Positions 26,863-36,106 are shown, counted from the first letter of the stretch. The stretch: 64,000 nt of DNA from Marinobacter iranensis (GCF_029207565.1 NZ_JANCMW010000001.1:310001-374000); one strand, 5' to 3'. Made by a program: numbers and translations. The notes: generated by a model not told the origin, from the sequence alone.

Positions 26863-29223
26863 TCAGGTGGATGCAGACGCTTTGCAGTATTGTTCCAGAA
26901 CCGCTCGCAGCATTTCAATATTGACAGGCTTGGCAACAAACGAATCCATACCCGCCTCGCGGCAACGCTCCTCGTCTTTTTCCATGGCGCTGGCTGTCAG
27001 CGCCACCACCGGTACCCGGTTGCGATGGTGACCCTTTTCCCACTGGCGCAGGCGGCGGGTGGCCTCGAAACCGTCCACCCGGGGCATAATGCAATCCATG
27101 AAAATCAGATCAAAGGGATGCCATTGCCACAGGCTGGAAGCGGCTTCACCGTCGTTGGCCGTCATGACATCGCAGCCCAGTTTTTCCAGCAGCCGGCGAG
27201 TGAGGGTGCGGTTGACCGGGTTGTCTTCCACCAGCAGCACCTTCATGCGGCCACAGGGCAACTCCTGGCGGCGGGTGTTGTCGCTGACCGCCTGCAGGGA
27301 GAAACGGGTCAGAAAATGGCGCTCGCTCCTGCTGGCGTCCGAGAACAGCTGGTGGAGAATCGGCGTGAGGCACGATTCCCGCAGGGATTTGCTCAGGAAC
27401 GCATCGGCACCGGCCTGGCGGAAATGCTCCGCATCCCCCCGCTGGGGGTTGGATGACAGGATCAGCAACCGGGTGTGGCCCCATTCCGGATTGCTGCGGA
27501 TCTGGCGGCACAGCAGGTCGCTGTCCATATCCGGCACGAACCCATCCAGCACAATGGCATCAAAGGAGTCCTGGTTATCGGAGGCCAGCCGCAGGGAAGT
27601 CAGCGCCTCACCGGCGGACTTGACCGCCTCGATATCCAGCTCGTGGCGCGCCAGCATTTCCAGGGTGATCTTGCGGGACAGCTCATAGGAGTCCACCACC
27701 AGAATGCGCCTGCCGCGGATCATACTGGTATCCGGGCGGCCACGGGCGGCACTCTCGGGAGCCACTTCCAGGGTCAGTTCCATCCAGAACGTAGAGCCCT
27801 CGCCGGGCCTGCTTTCCAGGTCCAGCGAGCCATCCATCAACTGAACCAACTGGCGACAGATGGTCAGGCCCAGCCCCGCGCCTGGCAACTGGCGCTGAAA
27901 ACGTTGGCCAAGCTGAACGTAGGGCTCATAGACCAGGGGAATATCCTCCGGGTTAATGCCCACTCCGGTGTCCTCAACCGCCATCCGCAGGCGCACATTA
28001 TTGTCCCGCCGCCCCAGCACCTCAATGCTGATCAGCACATGGCCGGAATCGGTAAACTTGATGGCGTTGGACGTCATGTTCAGCAGAATCTGCCGCAGCC
28101 GCACCGGGTCGCCTTTCAGCGCCCAGGGCAGGTTCTCATCAATCCTCAGTTCCAGCGCCAGGCCCTTCTCTCGTGCCCGGGCGCCGAGCATATGCACCAG
28201 ATCGTTCAGGGTGTCGCGAAGGTCAAACGGAATATCATCCAGTACCAGCTTGCCCGCCTCCATGCTGGAAATATCCAGCAGGTCATTGATGATGGCCGAC
28301 AGGCTCTCGGAGGCATTGAGCAAGGTATGGACATACTCTCGCTGGTCCTGGTCCAGGGGCGTGTCTGACAGCAGGTTGGCATAGCCCAGAACCGACTGCA
28401 GCGGAATGCGCAGCTCATGGCTGACATTGGCAAGGAACTGGTTCTTGGCATGATTGGCCCGCACGGCCGCATCCCGCTCATCCTGGGACTGTATGGATGT
28501 CTGGCGAAGGGAACGGGTATCTTCCAGCAACTGCAGGCGCATGGTATTCAGCGCCTGTTCCAGCTCACTCAACTCATCACCCCGCTTGGGGCGTTTGCGG
28601 CGAAGCTGGAGCGGTTCAATCAACGCATCCAGGTTCAGCCGGGCGGCGTAATCGGCAATGGTTTCAAGGTGACGGGAGAGCGTGAGCCGAACAATGATCA
28701 GTAGCCCCAGGGTGCCCAACATCACAATCATCGACTGGAACAGCAGCGTCAGCAACGCCCGGTCCATCAGCTCGTTGTAGACCGTTTCAACGGAAGAGGT
28801 CACCGTGAGCGTGCCCATGGCTTCCGGGGCATCGAAAGAAGCGCGGTTGAAAACCAGGGGATAGGACTGGCTGATCACCCGGCCCTCCGGGTAGGTGCCG
28901 GTGCTGAACTCCTCGCCGGCAGCGGTAATCACCCGGGCGTGCTGGATAACTGGAATGGCACGCATGTCATCCAGGCTGTTGGCCACCTCGCTGTAATTCA
29001 TCAGCCAGAGGTTATTGCTCATACTGCCCGCCACCAGCTCCGCTGCACGCTCCTGGGTGCTGCGCAACTCGTCAGTGCGGCGCTCAAATTCGCCAATCAT
29101 CTGAACGCCCGTTGCAGCCAATGACAGGATAAGGCTGAATAACAGAACGTAAACCAGCAGCCTGGCAGCCAGTGGCCGTACACCTATTCGTCTGAATAAC
29201 CGGATCGGAGGCAAGGCACGCAT
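26863..29223 (-). CDS. Hybrid sensor histidine kinase with two receiver domains
   Basis: The 786-residue inner-membrane protein has two membrane segments (LLVYVLLFSLILSLAATGV near 22-40; LLFQSMIVMLGTLGLLIIV near 162-180) enclosing a periplasmic sensor region. A linker helix follows, then HisKA with the phospho-accepting His in FLANVSHELRIPL. The HATPase domain shows NMTSNAIKFT, VEDTGVGIN and GAGLGLTICRQL. Two receiver domains follow: REC1 with VLDGFVPDMD and REC2 with LIFMDCIMPRVDG. No Hpt domain or response-regulator gene is next to it, so phosphotransfer must go elsewhere. The layout resembles BarA without its Hpt domain. Signal unknown. Confidence 0.9.
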   Translation of the reverse strand: MRALPPIRLFRRIGVRPLAARLLVYVLLFSLILSLAATGVQMIGEFERRTDELRSTQERAAELVAGSMSNNLWLMNYSEVANSLDDMRAIPVIQHARVITAAGEEFSTGTYPEGRVISQSYPLVFNRASFDAPEAMGTLTVTSSVETVYNELMDRALLTLLFQSMIVMLGTLGLLIIVRLTLSRHLETIADYAARLNLDALIEPLQLRRKRPKRGDELSELEQALNTMRLQLLEDTRSLRQTSIQSQDERDAAVRANHAKNQFLANVSHELRIPLQSVLGYANLLSDTPLDQDQREYVHTLLNASESLSAIINDLLDISSMEAGKLVLDDIPFDLRDTLNDLVHMLGARAREKGLALELRIDENLPWALKGDPVRLRQILLNMTSNAIKFTDSGHVLISIEVLGRRDNNVRLRMAVEDTGVGINPEDIPLVYEPYVQLGQRFQRQLPGAGLGLTICRQLVQLMDGSLDLESRPGEGSTFWMELTLEVAPESAARGRPDTSMIRGRRILVVDSYELSRKITLEMLARHELDIEAVKSAGEALTSLRLASDNQDSFDAIVLDGFVPDMDSDLLCRQIRSNPEWGHTRLLILSSNPQRGDAEHFRQAGADAFLSKSLRESCLTPILHQLFSDASRSERHFLTRFSLQAVSDNTRRQELPCGRMKVLLVEDNPVNRTLTRRLLEKLGCDVMTANDGEAASSLWQWHPFDLIFMDCIMPRVDGFEATRRLRQWEKGHHRNRVPVVALTASAMEKDEERCREAGMDSFVAKPVNIEMLRAVLEQYCKASAST

Positions 29224-29255
29224 TCCCTGTGTCGAAAAAACAACCGATCTGCAGT

Positions 29256-30002
29256 TTAACAGACCGTCAGCACTTCGACACGTTCCTGTGAATCTCCATG
29301 GATAAAGCGAAATCGTACGTTCAGATCGTACAGATGCGCCCCGTAAATTCTTTCCTCATCCCGGCCCCGCCGAAACGACGGCCGCGGATCGTAACTTACC
29401 ACATCCTCGATCAGCCCCCGAAAGTCCGGATACCGCTCTGCCGGCAACGCCGCGAGCTGCTGCTCCGCCTCCTCCAGAAACACCACCGGCAACCGCTCGG
29501 TCGGCGCAGAATCCGCCCAGCCCAGGGTCGCCTCAGGCACCGAATCCGCAAACGGCAGATACGGCTTGATATCCAGAATCGGCGTACCGTCAATCAAATC
29601 ATGATCCCCAACTCGCAACACCAGCCGCCCATCCGCATCCCGCATCAACCCCTCATTCCGCACCACCGAAAGCCCCAGACTGTTCGGCCGAAACGGCGAC
29701 CGACTGGCAAACACCCCCATCTTCCTGTTCCCACCCAACCGCGGCGGCCTCACCACCGGCCGCCACTCCGCCCGCACCGCCTCATGAAACTGAAACGTCA
29801 GCCACAGGTGACTCGCCGTCTCCAGCCCCCGAAACGCATCCTCCCGGTCAAACGGCGGTTGAATCACCAGATCGGCATGGGCAAACCGGGTTAACCCCGG
29901 CTGGCGGGGCACCCCAAACTTGTCGCGGAAACAGGAGCGGGTAATGGCAACGGGCGTAAGCGTTAACGCATCGACAGAAGGGCGGGATTGATGACGACTC
30001 AT
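29256..30002 (-). CDS. trmO: tRNA (adenine(37)-N6)-methyltransferase TrmO
   Basis: TrmO uses S-adenosylmethionine to methylate N6 of t6A37 in tRNA-Thr. The 248-residue protein shows the UPF0066/TsaA-type core: CFRDKFGVPRQPGL, the conserved GVFASRSPFRPNSLGLSVV and LDIKPYLPFADSVP. A C-terminal domain contains YDPRPSFRRGRDEERIYG. I choose the ATG at 30002; a TTG at 30017 is also in frame. No clear ribosome site is seen. A long hairpin element lies just upstream. Confidence 0.92.
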   Translation of the reverse strand: MSRHQSRPSVDALTLTPVAITRSCFRDKFGVPRQPGLTRFAHADLVIQPPFDREDAFRGLETASHLWLTFQFHEAVRAEWRPVVRPPRLGGNRKMGVFASRSPFRPNSLGLSVVRNEGLMRDADGRLVLRVGDHDLIDGTPILDIKPYLPFADSVPEATLGWADSAPTERLPVVFLEEAEQQLAALPAERYPDFRGLIEDVVSYDPRPSFRRGRDEERIYGAHLYDLNVRFRFIHGDSQERVEVLTVC

Positions 30003-30030
30003 AAGCGCTATAGACAACTCAAGTTAGAGA

Positions 30031-30134
30031 TTCAGCAGGTGGGCCCTTCCAAAACTGTGCGGAGCCATGGATGGCGGAGCTCAAGCGCCACAAGGATGTG
30101 CTTGAGCGTGTTTTGGAAGGGCCCACCTGCTGAA
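30031..30134. repeat. Long perfect hairpin element, copy 3 (upstream of trmO)
   Basis: Arms 30031-30055 and 30110-30134 are perfect 25-base inverted complements. The core on the plus strand carries GCCATGGATGGC and CCACAAGGATGTG. The second hairpin loop here is AGGA rather than TGGA, while its stem is kept. The inner ends of the arms (CTTCCAAAAC) resemble copy 1, the outer ends do not. The element fills the gap between the minus-strand genes trmO and the 30183 gene. Confidence 0.85.
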
Positions 30135-30182
30135 GCTCGACCGGGGAAATTCTGAAGCTCGGCCAGAAATCACTGAACTCCA

Positions 30183-31274
30183 TCAGTAGGGCCGATCAAT
30201 ACTGCCAGAAAAATACAATTCAATCCGCAAAATCAAAGAACCCCGATCCTTAAAACTCTCATCCCGCGGAAACTCCAAAGCCGGAATAACTTCACCAAAC
30301 AACCAATCACTGTGCAAACGGTACCGAAACGTCACATCCGCAAACACCGACGTGTGCCGCCAGTTAGGCTGACTCTCACCCAAAACACCCACCCGCGGAT
30401 TCAGCGTAGAACGGTTATTCAGCCGCTTGTAAAAATTCGCCGTCTGGGAAAGCTCAAACTTGCGCTCATCATGAACCCACTCCATCTCCGAAGACAGCAG
30501 CGCATTCCATCCATTCCCAAGGGCCCGCCCCGCCCCAAACCAGGACCGGGAACCCCAGCCCTGCTGATGGAAATAATAAACCCGCTGCTTAACCGCCAGA
30601 TTCCAGGTCTCCCCCGGCTGCCACTGCTTCTCCGCCGTCGCCCGCCAGAAGGCATCAGCCGGCAGCCGCAGGCGCACACCCACATCATTGCTCAGATTGA
30701 TCGCATCCCCCACATTGGAAAGATAGCGAAAGGCCCCCGTGGCCTCGGTATCACTTCGCTCGTCTTCCGTCAGTTGCCGATTGCGCCGCCGCTCCGAGAG
30801 CGGAATCAGCTCATCGCTCTCACTCTCAATCACCAGCCGCAGCTTCTCCTCAACCGTCGGAATGTCCAGCCGGAAACGCGCCTCGGGCTCGAACTGGGCA
30901 GGGTCGCCATACTCAGACTCCGTGGCAAAGCCCACACGTAAATAGCTTTCATTATCCGGCAACGCCTGGCTGCTGCCAGACAGGGTGCGGTCCGCCCATT
31001 CGCCCAGAGCCTGAACGCGGTCACTCTGGGTACGCTCTTGCGTCAGAACCCAGTTGCTGGCAATCAGCCAATAGGAATCCCGGGGCTCGGCCCAGAATTC
31101 ATCGGGAGAAAAGGTATAGAACGACGGAGGCAAGTTTTCCAGGGCGAGCTCTTCAACCGGCGAACGCTCGGAAATGACAAACGGTGGCTCCGCGTAGGCT
31201 AATGCCGGAGCGGCCCAAAGCAGGGCGGCAACAACGCCGTAAAGTGAGAGAAAGGCTCGAACACTACTGCCCAA
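30183..31274 (-). CDS. Uncharacterised envelope protein with signal peptide, probably outer membrane
   Basis: I do not recognise the family. The frame is open upstream through the whole of coaE, but the only start that gives a sensible product is the TTG at 31274, which overlaps the coaE stop by 11 bases and opens a signal peptide (VRAFLSLYGVVAALLWAAPALA). The mature part of the 363-residue protein has alternating aromatic and charged strands (WNLAVKQRVYYFHQQGWGSR, SVFADVTFRYRLHSDWLFGE) like a beta-barrel. It lacks the HHSNG-type motif of outer-membrane phospholipase A. It is co-directional and coupled to coaE. Confidence 0.68.
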   Translation of the reverse strand: MGSSVRAFLSLYGVVAALLWAAPALAYAEPPFVISERSPVEELALENLPPSFYTFSPDEFWAEPRDSYWLIASNWVLTQERTQSDRVQALGEWADRTLSGSSQALPDNESYLRVGFATESEYGDPAQFEPEARFRLDIPTVEEKLRLVIESESDELIPLSERRRNRQLTEDERSDTEATGAFRYLSNVGDAINLSNDVGVRLRLPADAFWRATAEKQWQPGETWNLAVKQRVYYFHQQGWGSRSWFGAGRALGNGWNALLSSEMEWVHDERKFELSQTANFYKRLNNRSTLNPRVGVLGESQPNWRHTSVFADVTFRYRLHSDWLFGEVIPALEFPRDESFKDRGSLILRIELYFSGSIDRPY

Positions 31275-31866
31275 AGGCCACCAGAAACTGCCGGTGCAGC
31301 TCTTCCACCCTGCGCTCAACGTCAACAATAGGCTGACTGTTGTCCACCACCTCATCGGCTTTCTGCAGCCGCTGATCGCGGGGCATCTGGGCATCAATAA
31401 TGCGCTCCACCTGTTCCCTGGTATTCTCATCCCTGGCCATGGTCCGTTGGATTTGCACATCTACGGGTACATCCACCACAACCACCTTCTCGACCAACTC
31501 GTGCTGGTTGGTTTCCAGCAGCAACGGCGACACCAGCATTACGTAGGGCAGGGCATAGTTGTCCGGAGTTAGCTGGCGCATCAGCTCCTCGCGAATCACC
31601 GGGTGCAACAACCCTTCCAGCCAGGCACGCTCCTCCGGCGCATCAAACACAACCCGCCGCAACGCCGCCCGGTCCAGGCTGCCATTGGGTAAAAGAATGT
31701 CTTTCCCAAAGTGTTCAGCAATGCGCTCCAGCGCAGGCGTTCCGGGTTCGACAACCTCGCGGGCGACATCATCCGCATCCACCCAATGAACGCCCAGGGC
31801 GCCAAACAGCCGCGCCACGGTGGATTTTCCGGAACCAATTCCGCCAGTGAGGCCGATGACCGTCAT
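31264..31866 (-). CDS. coaE: Dephospho-CoA kinase CoaE
   Basis: CoaE phosphorylates the ribose 3'-hydroxyl of dephospho-CoA, the last step of coenzyme A synthesis. The 200-residue protein has a P-loop GLTGGIGSGKST at residues 5-16 and WVDADDVAREVV, with family phrases YVMLVSPLLLET and VVVVDVPVDVQIQR. Its place downstream of pilD is standard in Pseudomonas-like genomes. Two palindromic repeats separate it from pilD. Confidence 0.95.
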   Translation of the reverse strand: MTVIGLTGGIGSGKSTVARLFGALGVHWVDADDVAREVVEPGTPALERIAEHFGKDILLPNGSLDRAALRRVVFDAPEERAWLEGLLHPVIREELMRQLTPDNYALPYVMLVSPLLLETNQHELVEKVVVVDVPVDVQIQRTMARDENTREQVERIIDAQMPRDQRLQKADEVVDNSQPIVDVERRVEELHRQFLVAFGQ

Positions 31867-31889
31867 AATGCCTCCAAAAAAGGAACCTT

Positions 31890-31979
31890 GTTGTCGGATT
31901 ACGCTTCGCTAATCCGACCTACGTGGGCAACACAAACCATGGCGGTAGGTCGGATTAGGCAAAGCCGTAATCCGACAAC
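31890..31979. repeat. Inverted pair of short palindromic repeats between pilD and coaE
   Basis: Units of the GTAGGTCGGATTA family lie at 31890-31922 (minus orientation) and 31944-31979 (plus orientation), head to head around a 21-base spacer. The pair at 15032-15117 has the same arrangement and nearly the same sequence. They occupy nearly the whole pilD-coaE gap. Confidence 0.85.
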
Positions 31980-31984
31980 CCAAC

Positions 31985-32860
31985 CTAAACCCCAAGATAA
32001 GCAAACCAAACTGCCTGAATCTCCGCCCCAAACCAAAGGCACAACAACCCCGCCGCCGCCAGATACGGCCCAAACGGAATCGGCACCTCGCGCCCATGCT
32101 TACGGAACACCATCAAACTGATCCCCACAACGGCACCCACCAACGACGACAACAAAATCACCGCAGGCAACAACTCCCATCCCAGCCAGGCGCCAAGAGC
32201 GGCCAACAATTTAAAGTCACCATGCCCCATGCCTTCCTTGCCTGTCACCAACTTGAACAACCAGTAAACCGACCAAAGCGACAGATACCCAACCACAGCA
32301 CCCCAGAAAGCACTGCTGAAATCCACCAACACCCCGAAATAATTCAGTATCAACCCCAGCCACATCAGCGGCAGCGTCATACTGTCTGGCAGCAACTGGG
32401 TATCAAAATCAATCACCGTCAGCGCAATCAGTACCCACACCAACACCAGTGACCAAAGCGCCGCCTCCGTGGGCCCCATCACAAGAAGGGTCACCACCGA
32501 AAACAGCGCCGTGACCGCCTCAATAATCGGGTAACGCGGCGAAATACCAGCCTTGCAGGAAGCGCACTTACCACCCAGCACAAGGTAACTGATTACCGGA
32601 ATATTCTCCCAGGCACGAATCCCGTGGCCACAGGAAGGGCAGGTGGAGGCAGGCCTGGAAAGCGTAACCGGCTCATCTTTCTTGCGCTGTTTCTCTGGAA
32701 GCTCCAGAAACTCCTCACACTGGCAACGCCAGTCCTGCTGCATCATCTTTGGCAGGCGCAGGATGACAACGTTCAGGAAGCTGCCGACGCAGAGGGAGAA
32801 GAAAATAACCGCAGTGTAAAGAAGCCAGGGGGTAGCTAGAAACGTATCAAGGGAAACCAT
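31985..32860 (-). CDS. pilD: Type IV prepilin peptidase / N-methyltransferase PilD
   Basis: PilD is the inner-membrane aspartic protease that cuts prepilins after glycine and methylates the new N-terminal phenylalanine. The 291-residue protein has a cytoplasmic zinc-type loop (CQCEE, CPSCGHGI, CASCKAG), about eight membrane segments, and the two catalytic aspartates in TVIDFDTQLLPD and GMGHGDFKLLAA. The ATG at 32860 is chosen over a TTG one codon earlier. Substrates in this window are both pilins (36220 and 38483). Confidence 0.96.
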   Translation of the reverse strand: MVSLDTFLATPWLLYTAVIFFSLCVGSFLNVVILRLPKMMQQDWRCQCEEFLELPEKQRKKDEPVTLSRPASTCPSCGHGIRAWENIPVISYLVLGGKCASCKAGISPRYPIIEAVTALFSVVTLLVMGPTEAALWSLVLVWVLIALTVIDFDTQLLPDSMTLPLMWLGLILNYFGVLVDFSSAFWGAVVGYLSLWSVYWLFKLVTGKEGMGHGDFKLLAALGAWLGWELLPAVILLSSLVGAVVGISLMVFRKHGREVPIPFGPYLAAAGLLCLWFGAEIQAVWFAYLGV

Positions 32861-32887
32861 CAAAACTCTCTGTTCGCGCCATCAAAG

Positions 32888-32926
32888 CCCCTCTCCCCTT
32901 GCGGGAGAGGGGTTGGGGAGAGGGGG
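32888..32926. repeat. GGGAGAGG-type palindromic repeat between pilC and pilD
   Basis: The unit begins CCCCTCTCCCCTTGCGGGAG and ends GGGGAGAGGGGG, forming a strong hairpin. A close copy lies inside rfbB at 49875-49916. This family is distinct from the GTAGGTCGGATTA repeats. Confidence 0.8.
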
Positions 32927-32935
32927 AAGGCGTTA

Positions 32936-34156
32936 TCAACCAACAACCTGACCCATCTGGAAGATCGGCAGGTACATGGCGATAATCAAGCCGCCCACAA
33001 GCACGCCGAGTACGGCCATAATCACCGGCTCCAGCAGGGCTGTCAGGTTGTCGACCATATCATCCACTACTGCTTCGTAATGAATCGCTACCTTTTCCAG
33101 CATCTCATCCAGGTTACCGGACTCTTCACCAATGGCTGTCAACTGCACTGCCATAACCGGGAAGATATCCTGCTGACGCATAGAGGCCTGCAGTTGGGTA
33201 CCACTCGAAACATCATTCTTGATTCGTTGAATGGCATCCCGATAGACGGCATTACCGGTCGCTCCAGCAACCGAATCAAGCGCATCAACAAGCGGCACAC
33301 CCGCTGCAAAGGTCGTGGAAAGCACGCGTCCGAACTTGGCGACAGCGGACTTATCCAGAATTTCGCCAACAATAGGCAGTTTCAGTACATATTTATCGAC
33401 AAAGTCGGAGAATTTCTGGGATCTGTGTACAGCCTCTTTGAATAAAAAAATCGTACCCACAATTCCAAGCAATACTACAAACCACCAGGTTTGAAGCCAC
33501 TCTGATAGCCTCACAACCATCTGCGTGAACACTGGTAGTTCAGCGCCAAACCCCTGGAAGAGGCTTTCAAACTGAGGCACAACTTTCACCAGCAGGATCG
33601 CTGTTACAATGATGGCGACCACAACGATGGCTGCGGGGTAGGTCATGGCCTTCTTTACTTTCTTCTTAAGAATTTCAGTTTTCTCAAGATACGTGGCAAT
33701 ACGATCCAGCATACCCTCCAGCGCACCAGCTTTTTCGCCGGAATCCACAAGGTTGCAGTACAGATCGTCGAAATGCCTTGGGTGTTTTCTCAGGGCGCCG
33801 GCAAAGCTGGTGCCTGAAGAGATATCGTTACGAATGTTTGTGACCAGCTCCTGAAGACCTCTGTTCTCAAGGCCGTCAGCAACAATATCGAAACTCTGAA
33901 CCAGGGGCACGCCAGCCTTCATCATAGTGGCGAGCTGGCGAGTGAGCATGGCAATATCAAATGGCGTGATTTTCTTGCTGCCGCCAAACAGCGGTTTCGG
34001 TTTCTTCTTCACCTTGTCTGGGATGATGCCCTGCTTGCGCAGTTGGGCTTTGACCAAAGCCAGGTTGGTACCTGATACCTCCCCCTTGGTTTTGTTGCCC
34101 TTGCGGTCTTTACCTTCCCAGACGAACGCCTGAAGTTTCTCTGCTTTTTCTGCCAT
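32936..34156 (-). CDS. pilC: Type IV pilus inner-membrane platform protein PilC
   Basis: PilC is the polytopic platform protein that couples the PilB/PilT motor ATPases to the pilus. The 406-residue protein has the two GspF domains of the family (about 70-195 and 272-395), with FDIAMLTRQLATMMKAGVPL and FGRVLSTTFAAGVPLVDALD as the equivalent repeats, and three membrane segments. Its start is two bases after the pilB stop, so the genes are co-transcribed. Confidence 0.96.
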   Translation of the reverse strand: MAEKAEKLQAFVWEGKDRKGNKTKGEVSGTNLALVKAQLRKQGIIPDKVKKKPKPLFGGSKKITPFDIAMLTRQLATMMKAGVPLVQSFDIVADGLENRGLQELVTNIRNDISSGTSFAGALRKHPRHFDDLYCNLVDSGEKAGALEGMLDRIATYLEKTEILKKKVKKAMTYPAAIVVVAIIVTAILLVKVVPQFESLFQGFGAELPVFTQMVVRLSEWLQTWWFVVLLGIVGTIFLFKEAVHRSQKFSDFVDKYVLKLPIVGEILDKSAVAKFGRVLSTTFAAGVPLVDALDSVAGATGNAVYRDAIQRIKNDVSSGTQLQASMRQQDIFPVMAVQLTAIGEESGNLDEMLEKVAIHYEAVVDDMVDNLTALLEPVIMAVLGVLVGGLIIAMYLPIFQMGQVVG

Positions 34157-34158
34157 AC

Positions 34159-35874
34159 TTAATCCTTCGTCACGCGGTTGGCTTCCTCAAGGCTGGTCAC
34201 ACCCTCAATTACCTTTTTGAGGGCAGACTGCCGCAAGTTCGGGAAGCCTTCGGCCTGTGCCTGCTTTGCAATTTTAATCGAACTGGCCTCTTCCATAATC
34301 ATGTTTGCCAGCTCGTCGGTAATCTTGACCACCTCGTAAATCCCGACGCGGCCTTTATATCCTCCATTGCATTTATCACAGCCCTTGGGGCGGTACAACG
34401 TGAACCCTGTATCAATTTGTTCCTGTGTGAACCCCTCCGCTAAAAGCACGTCCTTGGGGATGTCAGCAGCCTTTTTACAGGAATTGCACAGCCGCCGCCC
34501 CAGGCGCTGGGCAATAATCAGGCTCACAGACGTTGCGATGTTGAAGGAGGGCACGCCCATATTCATCATACGGGTCAGTGTTTCCGCCGCACTGTTGGTG
34601 TGGAGGGTTGAAAGCACCAAGTGCCCAGTTTGCGCCGCCTTGATGGCAATGTTCGCCGTTTCCAGGTCCCGGATCTCGCCCACCATGATGATGTCCGGAT
34701 CCTGCCGCAGGAATGCGCGCAACGCTTCGGCAAAACCAAGGCCGACCCGGTTGTTTACGTTCACCTGGTTCACACCCTCCAGGTTAATCTCCGCCGGGTC
34801 TTCCGCGGTCGAAATGTTTCTTTCGGGCGTGTTCAGAATGTTAAGGCCGGTATACAGCGACACCGTTTTACCGGAACCGGTCGGCCCGGTAACCAGTATC
34901 ATGCCCTGCGGCTGCTCCAGGGCATCCATATACAGCTTTTTCTGTTCTTCTTCATAACCCAGAACGTCAATGCCCAGCTTGGCCTGGCTTGGGTCCAGAA
35001 TCCGCAGAACAATCTTTTCACCCCAGAGTGTCGGCAGGGTGTTTACCCGGAAGTCGATGGCCTTTGTCTTGGACAGCTTCATCTTGATCCGGCCATCCTG
35101 GGGGACCCGGCGCTCCGAAATATCCAGTTGCGCCATAATCTTTATACGGGCAGAGATCTTCGGCGCCAGTTTGATAGAGGGGCGCGACATTTCCTTGAGA
35201 ATGCCATCCGTGCGGTATCGAACACGGTAGGTCTTTTCATAGGGTTCGAAGTGTACGTCTGAGGCGCCGCCCCGAATGGCGTCAAGAAGCATCTTGTTCA
35301 CGTACTTTACTATGGGCGCGTCGTCCACATCAGTGGCTGCGACAACGGCCTCGTCCTCCTGATCACCACTTTCAGTTTCTACACCCTCCAGATCCGCATC
35401 ATCGAGATCACCCATCGAGGTATCGTGGGATTCAAGGTACTTTTCGATAGCTTCCCGAAGCTTGGCGTCATCAACCAGGATGGCGTCAGTACTCAAACCC
35501 GTATTGAACTTGATTTCATCCAGCGCCTGGATATTGGTTGGGTCAGAGACCGCAATAAAAAGCCGGTTCCCTCGCTTATAGAGAGGCAGGGCGTTGTGTT
35601 TTCGAACCAGCTTCTCGTCTACTACCTTCTCGGGCATCATTTCCGGCGTGAAAGCGCTGAGATCCAGAACCGAAACGCCGAACTCCATCGCGGCGGAAAA
35701 GGCAAGCCCACTGCTGTTCGCCAGGTTGTTCTGCACGAGGTAGGTAATGAGGGGGATGCGATTGTGGGATGCCTGGAGAAAGGCATCTTTCGCGGTGGGT
35801 TCATCAATAAGCCCGTCATCGACGAAGCGTCTTGCCAAGCCCGTAAGCGTCACATTGCTTTTATTGGTAGACAT
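34159..35874 (-). CDS. pilB: Type IV pilus extension ATPase PilB
   Basis: PilB is the hexameric motor ATPase for pilus extension. The 571-residue protein has an N-terminal MshEN-type domain (about 60-160), then the GspE/PilB ATPase core with Walker A GPTGSGKT, an Asp-box STAEDPAEI, Walker B-like DPDIIMVGEIRD and HTNSAAETLTRM. A zinc-binding tetracysteine follows (CNSCKKA and CDKCNGG). Length and order are standard. The gene reads away from pilA, sharing a 345-base control region. Confidence 0.96.
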   Translation of the reverse strand: MSTNKSNVTLTGLARRFVDDGLIDEPTAKDAFLQASHNRIPLITYLVQNNLANSSGLAFSAAMEFGVSVLDLSAFTPEMMPEKVVDEKLVRKHNALPLYKRGNRLFIAVSDPTNIQALDEIKFNTGLSTDAILVDDAKLREAIEKYLESHDTSMGDLDDADLEGVETESGDQEDEAVVAATDVDDAPIVKYVNKMLLDAIRGGASDVHFEPYEKTYRVRYRTDGILKEMSRPSIKLAPKISARIKIMAQLDISERRVPQDGRIKMKLSKTKAIDFRVNTLPTLWGEKIVLRILDPSQAKLGIDVLGYEEEQKKLYMDALEQPQGMILVTGPTGSGKTVSLYTGLNILNTPERNISTAEDPAEINLEGVNQVNVNNRVGLGFAEALRAFLRQDPDIIMVGEIRDLETANIAIKAAQTGHLVLSTLHTNSAAETLTRMMNMGVPSFNIATSVSLIIAQRLGRRLCNSCKKAADIPKDVLLAEGFTQEQIDTGFTLYRPKGCDKCNGGYKGRVGIYEVVKITDELANMIMEEASSIKIAKQAQAEGFPNLRQSALKKVIEGVTSLEEANRVTKD

Positions 35875-35983
35875 AAATTGTGTAAGAAACGCAGCCTAAG
35901 TTACTGAAACGGATATTCGTCTAATGGAGTGAGTTTAGATGGCTGACCACCGTTTGGAAAGGCGTGTGATCATTTACTTCATC

Positions 35984-35998
35984 TGACAATTATTGTCA
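35984..35998. promoter_or_regulatory. Palindrome TGACAATTATTGTCA upstream of pilA, activator-site candidate
   Basis: A perfect 15-base palindrome lies about 115 bases before the pilA sigma-54 promoter. Further TGTC/GACA half-sites follow at 36036-36056. PilR of Pseudomonas binds clustered TGTC-type sites at this distance. The gap 35875-36219 holds no gene; it contains this palindrome, the sigma-54 site and the pilA leader. Confidence 0.45.
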
Positions 35999-36106
35999 CC
36001 CAGTGACGCATGAGGGCATCGATTTGACCGCTTTTGTCGATGTGACGCGTTTCACAATGTTTTATAAAGTGCTGATAATAACGGGGCTATCGTTGATGTT
36101 ATCTAC

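Noticed and set aside
30183..31274. Outer-membrane phospholipase A
   Set aside because: Size and signal peptide fit, but the HHSNG-type catalytic region is not found, so no function is given.
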